DNA from: an uncultured Collinsella sp.
GTDB lineage: Bacteria; Actinomycetota; Coriobacteriia; Coriobacteriales; Coriobacteriaceae
Direction: 5' to 3'
DNA: 64,000 bases
NCBI GenBank assembly: GCA_900546775.1
Contig: UREM01000002.1
Coordinates: forward strand, 24,978 to 88,977
The notes below the pieces were generated by a model that saw nothing but the letters and a program-made list of their open reading frames with translations, was not told the origin of the DNA and did not search any database. Shown here in pieces: positions 17,654 to 25,321 of the stretch (the stretch's first letter is position 1; each line of letters opens with the position of its first letter). The position numbers and the translations under genes are program-made.

Positions 17654-18472
17654 CTACTCGTAATCGTTCAGAATGTCGCCGAGCGGGTCACCGGAGCCAC
17701 CGCCCATGCCGCCACCCTGCTTGGCCAGATCCTTAAGGCCAAGGTAGATGAGGGCAAGGGAGATGCCGATGAGGCCAAGGGCGATCAGCGTGAGCTGAGG
17801 GATGGCAGCAAGGACAAAGCCGAGGATGAAGAACGGCCAGGTCTCCTTGGTGGCCATCATGTTGATGACCATGGCGTAACCGACGGAAGCGACCATGCCG
17901 CCGCCGACAGCCATGCCGCCGGACAGCCAATCGGGCATAGCGTTAAGCGCGTTGGTAACAGCCTCGGCCGGGATGATGCACAGAAGTACTGCCGGGATGG
18001 CGATACGAACACCCTGCATGAGGATGCCGGCGTACTGCCAACGCTCGATGCCGGCGAAGTCGCCCTTCTCGGCGCAGGCGTCCATGCCGTGAACCATAGC
18101 GGTAGCCAGGGTACGGCAGATCATGGTCAGGAACAGACCAGCGACCGACAGCGGGACGGCGACGGCGATGGCGGCGGTAACGGCCTTGGCCGAATCGGTG
18201 GCGCCACCGTTGAGGGCGAGCACCATGATGATCGAAGAAGCGACCGAGGCCAGAGCGGCGTCAGGCGCGACGGCGGCGCCGACGTTAGCCCAGCCAAGGG
18301 CCATCATCTGGAGCGAACCGCCCAGGAGGATGCCCTCCTGAAGGTGACCGGTTACGAGACCGATAAGCGTGCATGCCACGAGCGGCTGATGGAACTGGAA
18401 CTCATCCAGAATGCCTTCCATACCGGCAAGCAACGCGACAATCGCAACAAGCAGAATAGTGATTGCAGACAT
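17654..18472 (-). CDS. manY: PTS mannose/fructose/sorbose family IIC component
   Basis: Sugar-channel subunit. 272 residues, mostly hydrophobic with about seven or eight helices; the family signature GLVTGHLQEGILLGGSLQMMALGWANVGAAVAPD is present at about residues 38-72. The C-terminus is an unusual Gly/Met stretch (KQGGGMGGGSGDPLG) ending NDYE. It is 18 bases after the IIAB gene. Substrate cannot be set from sequence; glucose and mannose are typical for this family. Confidence 0.95.
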   Translation of the reverse strand: MSAITILLVAIVALLAGMEGILDEFQFHQPLVACTLIGLVTGHLQEGILLGGSLQMMALGWANVGAAVAPDAALASVASSIIMVLALNGGATDSAKAVTAAIAVAVPLSVAGLFLTMICRTLATAMVHGMDACAEKGDFAGIERWQYAGILMQGVRIAIPAVLLCIIPAEAVTNALNAMPDWLSGGMAVGGGMVASVGYAMVINMMATKETWPFFILGFVLAAIPQLTLIALGLIGISLALIYLGLKDLAKQGGGMGGGSGDPLGDILNDYE

Positions 18473-18490
18473 GTATCGGACCCTCCTTTA

Positions 18491-19480
18491 CTATGCTTGA
18501 GCGGCCAGTTCGGCCTTTGCTTTCTTCAACATGGCGTCGAGATCCTCGGAGGAATCCGAAGGAACCTTGCGGACCTCGAACTTGACGCCCTTGGCCTTGA
18601 GAGCCTCGATGGTCTTGACATCGTCATCGCCCATAGCGACAGCGTTGGTGACGACGACCTTGCCCTTGGAGTGGGCCATGGAACCGATGTTGGCTTCCTT
18701 GATGTCGACGCCGGCCTCGATGGCCCTGAGCAGATCCTGCGGGTTCTCGAAAAGCAGCATGGCCTTGGTGTCACCAAAGCGCGTGTCCTTGACGACCTCG
18801 GCCATCTTCTTGATGGGCACGACGTTGGCATGAACTCCCGGAGGGGCAGCCTGCTCGATCATGGTCTTGCGGAGCTCATCGTGAGCAACGCCGTCGGAAA
18901 CCACGATGATGCGGTTGGGGTTGATCTGCTTGGTCCACGTGGTGGCCACCTGACCATGAAGCAGACGGGTGTCGATACGGACGTGGGCGATCTTGATGTG
19001 CCCGTCGCCGATGACCGTTCCCGGAGGGATGGCGCCTGCAGGAGCAGCGGCGGCCGCAGCCGGCTTCTTCTCCTCGGGCTCCAGAGACTCGGGCTTGACG
19101 CGCACGCCGGCCTTAGCCTCAGTCACGAGATGTTTTGCGATCGCATGTGCAGTGTTCTTTGCGTCAAAGCGCTGCGAATATGCCTCGATGAGCATAGGCA
19201 GGTTGACACCGGTGACGATAGCCCAGGAATCATGGCCCTCGATGAGACCGCTGATCTGGTTGAAGGGCGTGCCGCCCCACAGATCAACGAGGAAGAGCAC
19301 CTGCTCCTGGTCCTCGAAGGAAGCGACTGCTTCCTCGACCTTGGCACGGAAGTCGTCGGGGCCCATGCTCGGCTCGAGCGAGACCACGGCTACAGACGGC
19401 TGATCGCCAAAGACCATCGAGCCCGTCTGCTTGATTCCAGCCGCCAAGTCACCATGGCTAGCAAGAACAATACTTACCAT
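18491..19480 (-). CDS. manX: PTS mannose-family fused IIAB component
   Basis: Phosphocarrier with both domains in one chain. IIA spans about 1-125 with active histidine H9 (VLASHGDLAAG) and the VDLWGGTPFN motif. A Pro/Glu/Lys/Ala hinge (about 128-158) leads to IIB (about 160-329) with active histidine H175 (HVRIDTRLLHGQVATTW). AGGAGG lies seven bases before the ATG at 19480; a GTG three bases upstream is the alternative. It heads the operon, and 300 bases of AT-rich DNA lie upstream. Confidence 0.95.
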   Translation of the reverse strand: MVSIVLASHGDLAAGIKQTGSMVFGDQPSVAVVSLEPSMGPDDFRAKVEEAVASFEDQEQVLFLVDLWGGTPFNQISGLIEGHDSWAIVTGVNLPMLIEAYSQRFDAKNTAHAIAKHLVTEAKAGVRVKPESLEPEEKKPAAAAAAPAGAIPPGTVIGDGHIKIAHVRIDTRLLHGQVATTWTKQINPNRIIVVSDGVAHDELRKTMIEQAAPPGVHANVVPIKKMAEVVKDTRFGDTKAMLLFENPQDLLRAIEAGVDIKEANIGSMAHSKGKVVVTNAVAMGDDDVKTIEALKAKGVKFEVRKVPSDSSEDLDAMLKKAKAELAAQA

Positions 19481-19483
19481 CAC

Positions 19484-19797
19484 ATAACCTCCTTTTTGTC
19501 TACGTATTTCCTACACGACAATAATGGAGTATACCTGTTCGCCTTGTGGATTTATAGCTAAATTCGCAAACGGTTGCATTATTTGTTTAAACGTCTAAGT
19601 TTGTTACAAATTGATTACGTTGCTGATTTACAGCTCATTGCCTACTAAAACGTGATTTCCCAATTACTTCCACAGATATATACAGACACGCTGTTCATTA
19701 ACGCCGCTTTTAGGTTAATCCCAATGCGCCTGCGTGCCGCTATTTTGTTTAAACAGACATAACTTGACTAATTGTATAACTTATGCTCTAGCGCAAG
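19484..19797 (-). promoter_or_regulatory. AT-rich regulatory region upstream of the mannose PTS operon
   Basis: No gene is seen. The region is markedly AT-rich against its surroundings. GCAAACGGTTGC at 19566-19577 is a near-palindrome with a CG centre, of the type bound by LacI-family repressors. TTTGTTTAAAC occurs twice in the same orientation (19582-19592 and 19744-19754), a possible second regulator site. A TATACT box lies on the minus strand about 50 bases before the gene start but lacks a clear -35 box. No sigma-54 promoter was found. Confidence 0.4.
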
Positions 19798-19853
19798 TAG
19801 TCGTTGGGGACGTTCTTAAACGACTAGTCAAACAAGAACGTCCCCAACGACTA
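19798..19853. repeat. GTCCCC-family hairpin, perfect 20-bp arms
   Basis: TAGTCGTTGGGGACGTTCTT (19798-19817) pairs perfectly with 19834-19853 across a 16-base loop. It begins four bases after the hypA stop on the minus strand and may act as its terminator. It belongs to the dispersed hairpin family described in the findings. Confidence 0.85.
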
Positions 19854-19857
19854 GGGG

Positions 19858-20286
19858 CTAGACGATGTGGAGAGGGTTAGCGGCGTCGACGGCGTCGGGG
19901 GCGTCAGAGGGGCCGTCGGGGGCAGCGTCTGCCGGGTCCTCGTCGGGGGTCTCGATCTGCTTGATCATGACCTCTTGGCCCTGGAGCAAATAGGTATCGC
20001 CACTGCCGCAATGGGGGCAGGTCTTGCCGTGCTCGACTGTCGCATAGTCGCGGCCGCACGCCTCGCAATGCGTCACGGCCTCGACGGGCTCCACGATAAG
20101 CTCCGCGCCCTGCGTGATGGACTTTTTATCTGCCGCCCAGCGCCAAGCGTCGAGCAGCAAGTCGGGAACGACGCCCGAGACCTCGCCCAGCAGCAGCGTG
20201 ACGCTCGAAACGCGACGCACGCCATTGGCGCGCGCCACGTTCTCAACATCGCGAATAATGTGATAAACGATTCCCAATTCATGCAA
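19858..20286 (-). CDS. hypA: Hydrogenase nickel incorporation protein HypA
   Basis: Delivers nickel to the NiFe-hydrogenase large subunit together with HypB. The N-terminal MHEL, whose His2 binds nickel, is intact, and the zinc site is formed by CEACGRDYATVEHGKTCPHC (residues about 74-93). The C-terminus has an extra acidic, Asp/Pro/Ala-rich tail of about 30 residues beyond the usual 113-residue length. It stands alone, not with hypF, hypC, hypD and hypE at 48-54 kb, and follows the large oxidoreductase gene on the same strand after a 96-base gap that contains a hairpin. hypB is not in the window. Confidence 0.95.
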   Translation of the reverse strand: MHELGIVYHIIRDVENVARANGVRRVSSVTLLLGEVSGVVPDLLLDAWRWAADKKSITQGAELIVEPVEAVTHCEACGRDYATVEHGKTCPHCGSGDTYLLQGQEVMIKQIETPDEDPADAAPDGPSDAPDAVDAANPLHIV

Positions 20287-20331
20287 GGTAGAAACCTTTC
20301 AACAACGGTTGATGCGATGCAAACTCAAAGC

Positions 20332-20367
20332 AAGGGGACGGCGAAATCTAGTCTGCGCCGTCCCCTT
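20332..20367 (-). repeat. Hairpin between oxidoreductase and hypA
   Basis: AAGGGGACGGCG (20332-20343) pairs with CGCCGTCCCCTT (20356-20367). It lies just after the oxidoreductase stop, so it could terminate or attenuate transcription into hypA. It shares the GTCCCC core of the dispersed family. Confidence 0.7.
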
Positions 20368-20382
20368 ACCCGCCATGGTTAC

Positions 20383-23160
20383 CTATTTACGACCGAACTT
20401 GATTTTGATTGCACGCTTTAAAGCATACTTGCCAAGGCTCGGGAGCTTTTGCTCGTATTTGACCATCGTGGAGCACTCGGGGCGATCGCGATCCAGATGG
20501 ATGGCATCGAACGCGCACTTGGTGGTGCACAGGCCGCAGCCGATGCACTTGTTGGGGTCGACGATTGAGGCACCGCAGCCAAGGCAACGGGCGGTCTCGG
20601 CGCGCACCTGCTCTTCGGTAAAGGTCTCGACGTACTCGCTGAAGGGCGCGGCCTTCTCGCGCTCGTGGTCCACGTGGGCAACCTCACGGCTCGCGTTGTC
20701 ATAGCTCTCGATCACGACATCGTCGCGGTCGAGCGCGGCGTAGCGGCGCTGGTTGCGGCCGATGGTGAGCGTGGAGCCCGGCTGCACAAAGCGGTGGATG
20801 GACACCGCAGCCTCGTGACCGGCGGCGATAGCGTCGATGGCGAAGCTGGGACCGGTGTAGACGTCACCACCCACAAAGATGTCGGGTTCGGCGGTCTGGT
20901 AGGTCTGGGGATCGGCAAGGGCACCCTGACCACGGCCAAGCTCCACCTTGGAGCCAGCCAGCAGGTCGCCCCACACGATGGACTGGCCGATGGACATGAC
21001 GACACGGTCAGCATCGACACGGCGTAGATCGTTCTCGTCGTACTCGGGCGCAAAACGGCCTTCGTCGTCAAAGACACGCGTGCAGCGCTTGAAGGTGATA
21101 CCGCACACACGACCGGCCTCGTCCAGGTGGACCTCCTTGGGACCCCAACCGCAGCTGATGTGCGCGCCGTCCTCGATGGCCTCGCGACGCTCTTCCTCGC
21201 TGGCGGGCATCTGTGCCTCGCTCTCCAGGCAGAACATCTCAACGTGCTCGGAACCCAGACGGCAGGCGTTGCGGGCAACGTCGATGGCCACGTTGCCGCC
21301 GCCCACCACGATGGTGCGGCCGGGCAGCGCGTCAATCTTGCCGCTGTTGACCTCGCGCAAAAAGTCGACGGCCACGGTCACACCCTCGGCGTCCTCGCCC
21401 GGAATGTCGGCAAGGCGGCCGCCCTGGCAGCCAATAGCCACGTAGAAGGCCTTAAAACCCTGCGTGCGCAGCTCATCGAGCGTCACGTCACGGCCGACTT
21501 CCACGCCATAGCGGAACTCGGCACCCATCAGGCGAATGATCTCGACCTCGGCCTCGATAACATCCTTCTGCAGCTTAAAGCTGGGAATGCCGTAGGTGAG
21601 CATGCCACCCGGGCGCTCGTTTTTCTCGAACACGACGGGCTTGTAGCCCTTCTCGGCAAGATAGAAAGCGCAGGACAGACCGGCCGGGCCGGCACCGATG
21701 ATGGCAATCTTCTGGTCGAAGCCGCCAGCGCGCGTCGGCGTCACCACGGGCGGGACGTAGCGGGTCGCAGCGTCCAGATCGCGCTGGGCGATAAACTTCT
21801 TGACTTCGTCGATAGCCACGGCGGCGTCCACACGACCGCGGGTGCAGGCATCCTCACAGCGGCGGTTGCACACACGGCCGCAGATAGCGGGCAGCGGGTT
21901 CTCGCGCTTGATGAGTGCCAGTGCCTCGTCATAGCGGCCCTGCGCCGCGAGCTTCAGATAGCCCTGAACGGCAACGTGCGCGGGGCAGGCCGTCTTGCAG
22001 GGCGCCGTGCCGGACTCATGCGTCTCGATGCGGTTGTCGTTGCGGTAGTTGGGCGACCACTTGGTGTAGTCCCACTTGGTGGCATCGGGCAGCTCCTGGC
22101 GCGGATACTCGGGCACCTTGCCGCCGGCCTTTTTGCTGCAGAGCTTCTGGCCGAGCTTGGCGGCACCGGCCGGGCACACCTCAACGCAGCGACCGCAGGC
22201 TACGCACTTGTCCTTCTCGACCTTGGCGACATAGGCCGAGCGCGACAGGTTGGGCGTGTTGAACAGCTGCGAGGTGCGCAGGGCGTAGCACACGTTGACG
22301 TTGCAGTTACAGATGGCGAAGATCTTGTTCTCGCCGTCGATGTTGGTGATCTGGTGCACAAAGCCGTTGTCCTCGGCCTGGCGCAAGATGTCGTAGACCT
22401 CCTCGCGCGTCACATAGTGGCCGCGGTCGGTCTCGACCACATAGTCGGCCATATCGCCCACGGCAATGCACCAGTCGGCGGGGTCGTCGGCGCAGCCCTC
22501 GCCCATCACACGACGGCTCGCGCGGCAGCTGCAGGTGCTGGCGGCATACTTACCCTCGTATTTGTCGAGCCAATGCTCGATATGCTCGATCGGCACCGAC
22601 GTGCTCGCGGCATCGATGGCCTTCTCAACCGGAATGACATGCATGCCGATGCCGGCACCACCGGGCGGCACCATCGGCGTGGCCTTGGACAGCGGTCCCT
22701 TGGACGCCTGCTCAAAGAACTTGGCATAGACCGGGTGCTCCTCGAGCTGGCTCACGCGCATGTTGAGGAACTCGGCGGAACCCGGCACCAGCATGGGCAG
22801 CACCCACTGCTTGGCGCGCTCGGGATTTTCCCAGTTGTACTCGAGCAGACCCGTGTAGCTCATGTCGTCGAGCATCTTCTCGATATCGGCCTCGGGCATG
22901 CCGGTGAGCTTGACCATCTCGGGCAGCGTATAGGGACGGCGCATCTTCATCTTGCAGAGCACTTCGGCCTGCTCGTCGGTTGCGGCCTCGGCAAACGACC
23001 AGTACTCGTAGCCCAGCAGCTCGTCGCGATGCAGCAGGCGGTTGGTGCAGTGCTCACACAGCTTGACAATGGCCTCGCGCGGATGCTCCGGCAGCGGCGG
23101 CACGAACTCCGCGCCGATATCGGGCTCGGTGTAGCTAATCCCCGGTCCGTTGAGAATCAT
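20383..23160 (-). CDS. Multi-cluster Fe-S / FAD pyridine-nucleotide oxidoreductase
   Basis: A 925-residue soluble redox protein. In order: an N-terminal region of about 230 residues with CEHC and TCSCRASRRVMGEGC...DWC cysteines; a CNCNVNVC motif (about 288); a ferredoxin-like cluster CVACGRCVEVCPAG (about 320); a GltD/DPD-type Fe-S helical domain (CKTACPAHVAVQGYL and CGRVCNRRCEDAC, about 395-450); an FAD Rossmann fold (IAIIGAGPAGLSCAFYLAEK, about 485); an NAD(P)H fold (TIVVGGGNVAIDVARN); and a C-terminal CIGCGLCTTKCAFDAI ferredoxin (about 875). The GltD-like core suggests electron bifurcation or NAD(P)H-linked ferredoxin chemistry; the physiological substrate is not known. It is divergent from a TetR gene that probably controls it. 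Confidence 0.85.
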   Translation of the reverse strand: MILNGPGISYTEPDIGAEFVPPLPEHPREAIVKLCEHCTNRLLHRDELLGYEYWSFAEAATDEQAEVLCKMKMRRPYTLPEMVKLTGMPEADIEKMLDDMSYTGLLEYNWENPERAKQWVLPMLVPGSAEFLNMRVSQLEEHPVYAKFFEQASKGPLSKATPMVPPGGAGIGMHVIPVEKAIDAASTSVPIEHIEHWLDKYEGKYAASTCSCRASRRVMGEGCADDPADWCIAVGDMADYVVETDRGHYVTREEVYDILRQAEDNGFVHQITNIDGENKIFAICNCNVNVCYALRTSQLFNTPNLSRSAYVAKVEKDKCVACGRCVEVCPAGAAKLGQKLCSKKAGGKVPEYPRQELPDATKWDYTKWSPNYRNDNRIETHESGTAPCKTACPAHVAVQGYLKLAAQGRYDEALALIKRENPLPAICGRVCNRRCEDACTRGRVDAAVAIDEVKKFIAQRDLDAATRYVPPVVTPTRAGGFDQKIAIIGAGPAGLSCAFYLAEKGYKPVVFEKNERPGGMLTYGIPSFKLQKDVIEAEVEIIRLMGAEFRYGVEVGRDVTLDELRTQGFKAFYVAIGCQGGRLADIPGEDAEGVTVAVDFLREVNSGKIDALPGRTIVVGGGNVAIDVARNACRLGSEHVEMFCLESEAQMPASEEERREAIEDGAHISCGWGPKEVHLDEAGRVCGITFKRCTRVFDDEGRFAPEYDENDLRRVDADRVVMSIGQSIVWGDLLAGSKVELGRGQGALADPQTYQTAEPDIFVGGDVYTGPSFAIDAIAAGHEAAVSIHRFVQPGSTLTIGRNQRRYAALDRDDVVIESYDNASREVAHVDHEREKAAPFSEYVETFTEEQVRAETARCLGCGASIVDPNKCIGCGLCTTKCAFDAIHLDRDRPECSTMVKYEQKLPSLGKYALKRAIKIKFGRK

Positions 23161-23254
23161 GGTTGTCCCTTCTCTTGCCGCAGCCCGACGAGGCCGCAGC
23201 GCCCCTCTTTTTTTGCAGGCCGGGCATGCCCCCCATGCCGTTCACCCGCCATTG

Positions 23255-23292
23255 TTGACATTGTGTCAAAAACAGTATTGACGAACCGTCAA
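23255..23292. promoter_or_regulatory. Twin TTGAC-N5-GTCAA operators between oxidoreductase and TetR genes
   Basis: Two perfect interrupted palindromes, 23255-23269 and 23278-23292, with the same half-sites and spacing, centred 23 bp apart (about two helical turns). They lie between the divergent starts and are the natural target of the adjacent TetR-family regulator. Confidence 0.75.
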
Positions 23293-23350
23293 CAATATTC
23301 AAGACTGTTAGGTGAACGGTCGGGCTCAAACGGACGAAAGGCGGCAAAAC

Positions 23351-24013
23351 ATGGGCAACAACACAGCAGATACCTCTGTGGCCGACGCCGTCCCCGCACC
23401 CGACAGCGCGGCAAAGCGCTTGACGGGCGACGAACGCCGTCGCGAGATCCTCGATGCCGTGCGCACCGTAAGCTCCGAGCTGGGCGTGTCCCACTTATCG
23501 GTATCGGCCGTGACCAAGCGAGCCGGCTGCACGCGTTCATTGTTCTACCACTACTTTGCCGATATGGACGCCGCCGTCACCGCCGTCATGGACGAGGCAA
23601 TCGACGGTTTTATCTCCGAGCTCGAGCAGTGGAATGCCAGCCGCATCGTCGGTGATATCGAGGGCGCACTCGACACCGTCGCCCCGCTCTTTAAGCGCCT
23701 GGTCGCCAGCGGCCACGAGCTGCCGAGTACGCTCACCTCGAGCAGCGGCGCGCTCTACGGCGGCTTTTTGCACAACGTGGTCCAGCGCGTGGCACAGTAT
23801 ATCTGCGACACCACCGTGGTGGATTTTGTCGCCCATCACGAGCTGCGCATCGACCATGTCTACGAGACGTTCTACACCCTCATCATGGGACTGTTGATGT
23901 ATATCCGCACGCACCCCGATGTGCCCGACGAGACGGTCAAGGAAATCATCGCCTCGACACTCCACATCGAGGGCTATACCGCCAAGTATCCGGAGCGCAA
24001 GCCCCAGAACTGA
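23351..24013 (+). CDS. TetR-family transcriptional regulator
   Basis: A 220-residue repressor-type protein. After a short unstructured start, the DNA-binding helix-turn-helix spans about residues 22-70, with the typical RRREILDAVRTVSSELGVSHLSVSAVTKRAG and SLFYHYFADMDA. The remaining 145 residues form the helical ligand-binding domain. The ATG at 23351 is chosen; a GTG at 23312 is in frame but would start inside the operator-proximal DNA. The gene is divergent from the oxidoreductase and directly precedes the DUF5692-like gene, so it may control both. The inducer is unknown. Confidence 0.9.
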   Translation: MGNNTADTSVADAVPAPDSAAKRLTGDERRREILDAVRTVSSELGVSHLSVSAVTKRAGCTRSLFYHYFADMDAAVTAVMDEAIDGFISELEQWNASRIVGDIEGALDTVAPLFKRLVASGHELPSTLTSSSGALYGGFLHNVVQRVAQYICDTTVVDFVAHHELRIDHVYETFYTLIMGLLMYIRTHPDVPDETVKEIIASTLHIEGYTAKYPERKPQN

Positions 24014-24076
24014 CGACATTTGTCCAAACTGCCCGCGATCGGAAGAGGGGCCGCGGGCGTGTGAAAGGAGAGCAGC

Positions 24077-25084
24077 ATGCTGTTCGATGTTTGGGGTAGC
24101 GATACCCTTATCCACTGGGCCGGCTGGGCCATGGTCTTTATTGGCCTGATCGTGCTCAACGAGGTCGGCCGCCGCACCAAGCTGGGCGCGGCCATCATCT
24201 TTGGCGTGGCTCCGCTGGCCATGACCATCTACTGCGTCGCCATCGCCATCGGCGTTTCGCAGGGCGCCGAGTGGGCGCTCACCAACCCCACCCATGTGTA
24301 CCAGAACAGCTGGTTCCACTACGCCAAGGTCTACGCGGCGTTGGCCGGTTGCTGGGGCTTCATCGCCATTAAGTATCAGTGGGGCAAGATCGGCAAGGCA
24401 CACTGGTTCCGCGCGTGGCCGTTTGTGATCGTCGCCATCAACATCATGATCGCCGTCGTGTCCGACTTTGAGAGCGCCTATCACTTCTTTGTCCTGGGCC
24501 AGTCCACTTGGGTCACCTCCGAAGGTGCTACGCAGCTTGCCGGCTGGAACAACGTGTTCAACGGCATCGCCGGTATCATCAACATCTTCTGCATGACCGG
24601 TTGGTGGAGCGTCTACGCCTCCGAGGACAAGACCGACATGCTGTGGCCCGACATGACCTGGGTCTACATCATCGCCTACGATATCTGGAACTTCTGCTAC
24701 ACCTACAACTGCCTGCCCACCCACTCCTGGTTCTGCGGCTTTGCGCTGCTGCTGGCGCCCACCGTCGCCGCCTTTATCTGGAACAAGGGCGGCTGGATCC
24801 AGAATCGCGCCTTTACGCTTGCCATTTGGTGCATGTTTGCCCAGGTGTTCCCCTACTTCCAGGAGGAGTCCATCTTTGTGACCCACTCCACGCTCGACCC
24901 CGGCGCCGCTACCGCGGTCTCGATCGCCGCACTGGTCGCCAACGTCGCCGCGATCATCTACATCGCCTACCGCGCCAAGAAGCTCGGCCGCAATCCCTAC
25001 AAGCAGGATGTCTTTGAGGGCACCAGCGATTGGGAGAAGGCCACCGCCCGCCGCGCCAAGGTGGATTACGCGCACGCCGAGTAA
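24077..25084 (+). CDS. Multi-pass membrane protein, DUF5692-like
   Basis: A 335-residue integral membrane protein with eight or nine predicted helices and unusually many Trp, Tyr and Phe (for example VYQNSWFHYAKVYAALAGCWGF and WVYIIAYDIWNFCYTYNCLPTHSWFCGF). The plan fits the family called DUF5692 as I recall it; I cannot confirm by search. A ribosome site AAAGGAGAG precedes the ATG. It follows the TetR gene by 63 bases and is closed by a terminator. Its pairing with an Fe-S/flavin oxidoreductase and one regulator suggests a linked pathway, perhaps transport of that enzyme's substrate (inference). Confidence 0.7.
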   Translation: MLFDVWGSDTLIHWAGWAMVFIGLIVLNEVGRRTKLGAAIIFGVAPLAMTIYCVAIAIGVSQGAEWALTNPTHVYQNSWFHYAKVYAALAGCWGFIAIKYQWGKIGKAHWFRAWPFVIVAINIMIAVVSDFESAYHFFVLGQSTWVTSEGATQLAGWNNVFNGIAGIINIFCMTGWWSVYASEDKTDMLWPDMTWVYIIAYDIWNFCYTYNCLPTHSWFCGFALLLAPTVAAFIWNKGGWIQNRAFTLAIWCMFAQVFPYFQEESIFVTHSTLDPGAATAVSIAALVANVAAIIYIAYRAKKLGRNPYKQDVFEGTSDWEKATARRAKVDYAHAE

Positions 25085-25152
25085 CATGTTGGTCGCTGTT
25101 GGCGCTTGGGCATAGGCCCGCCCGCCAGGATTTTCAATCCAATGTCTCGCAG

Positions 25153-25202
25153 AGCCCCCGGAAAGCGTTTCGCTCGCTTTTCGGGGGCTTTTGTCGTTGC
25201 GT
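25153..25202 (+). terminator. Rho-independent terminator
   Basis: AGCCCCCGgAAAGCG pairs with CGCTTTTCGGGGGCT around a 17-base loop, followed by a short T run at 25199-25202. It lies 68 bases after the DUF5692-like gene. Confidence 0.85.
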
Positions 25203-25321
25203 CCCTATTCATCTATTCAAAAACATGCGCATATATAAAATCGGATTTCAAATCATGCGGCGGCTCTATGGGGTCCCGTTTTTGGGTACAGTGTTGTCCC
25301 GATATTGAGCTTGGGGGATAT

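Noticed and set aside
19484..19797. Sigma-54 promoter for the mannose PTS operon
   Set aside because: A GGCACG stretch occurs but the GG to GC spacing does not fit, and it is far upstream; sigma-54 is generally absent from actinobacteria.
21127..23655. 842-codon open frame opposite the large oxidoreductase
   Set aside because: Antisense shadow; it even runs into the TetR gene in another frame, with no family features.
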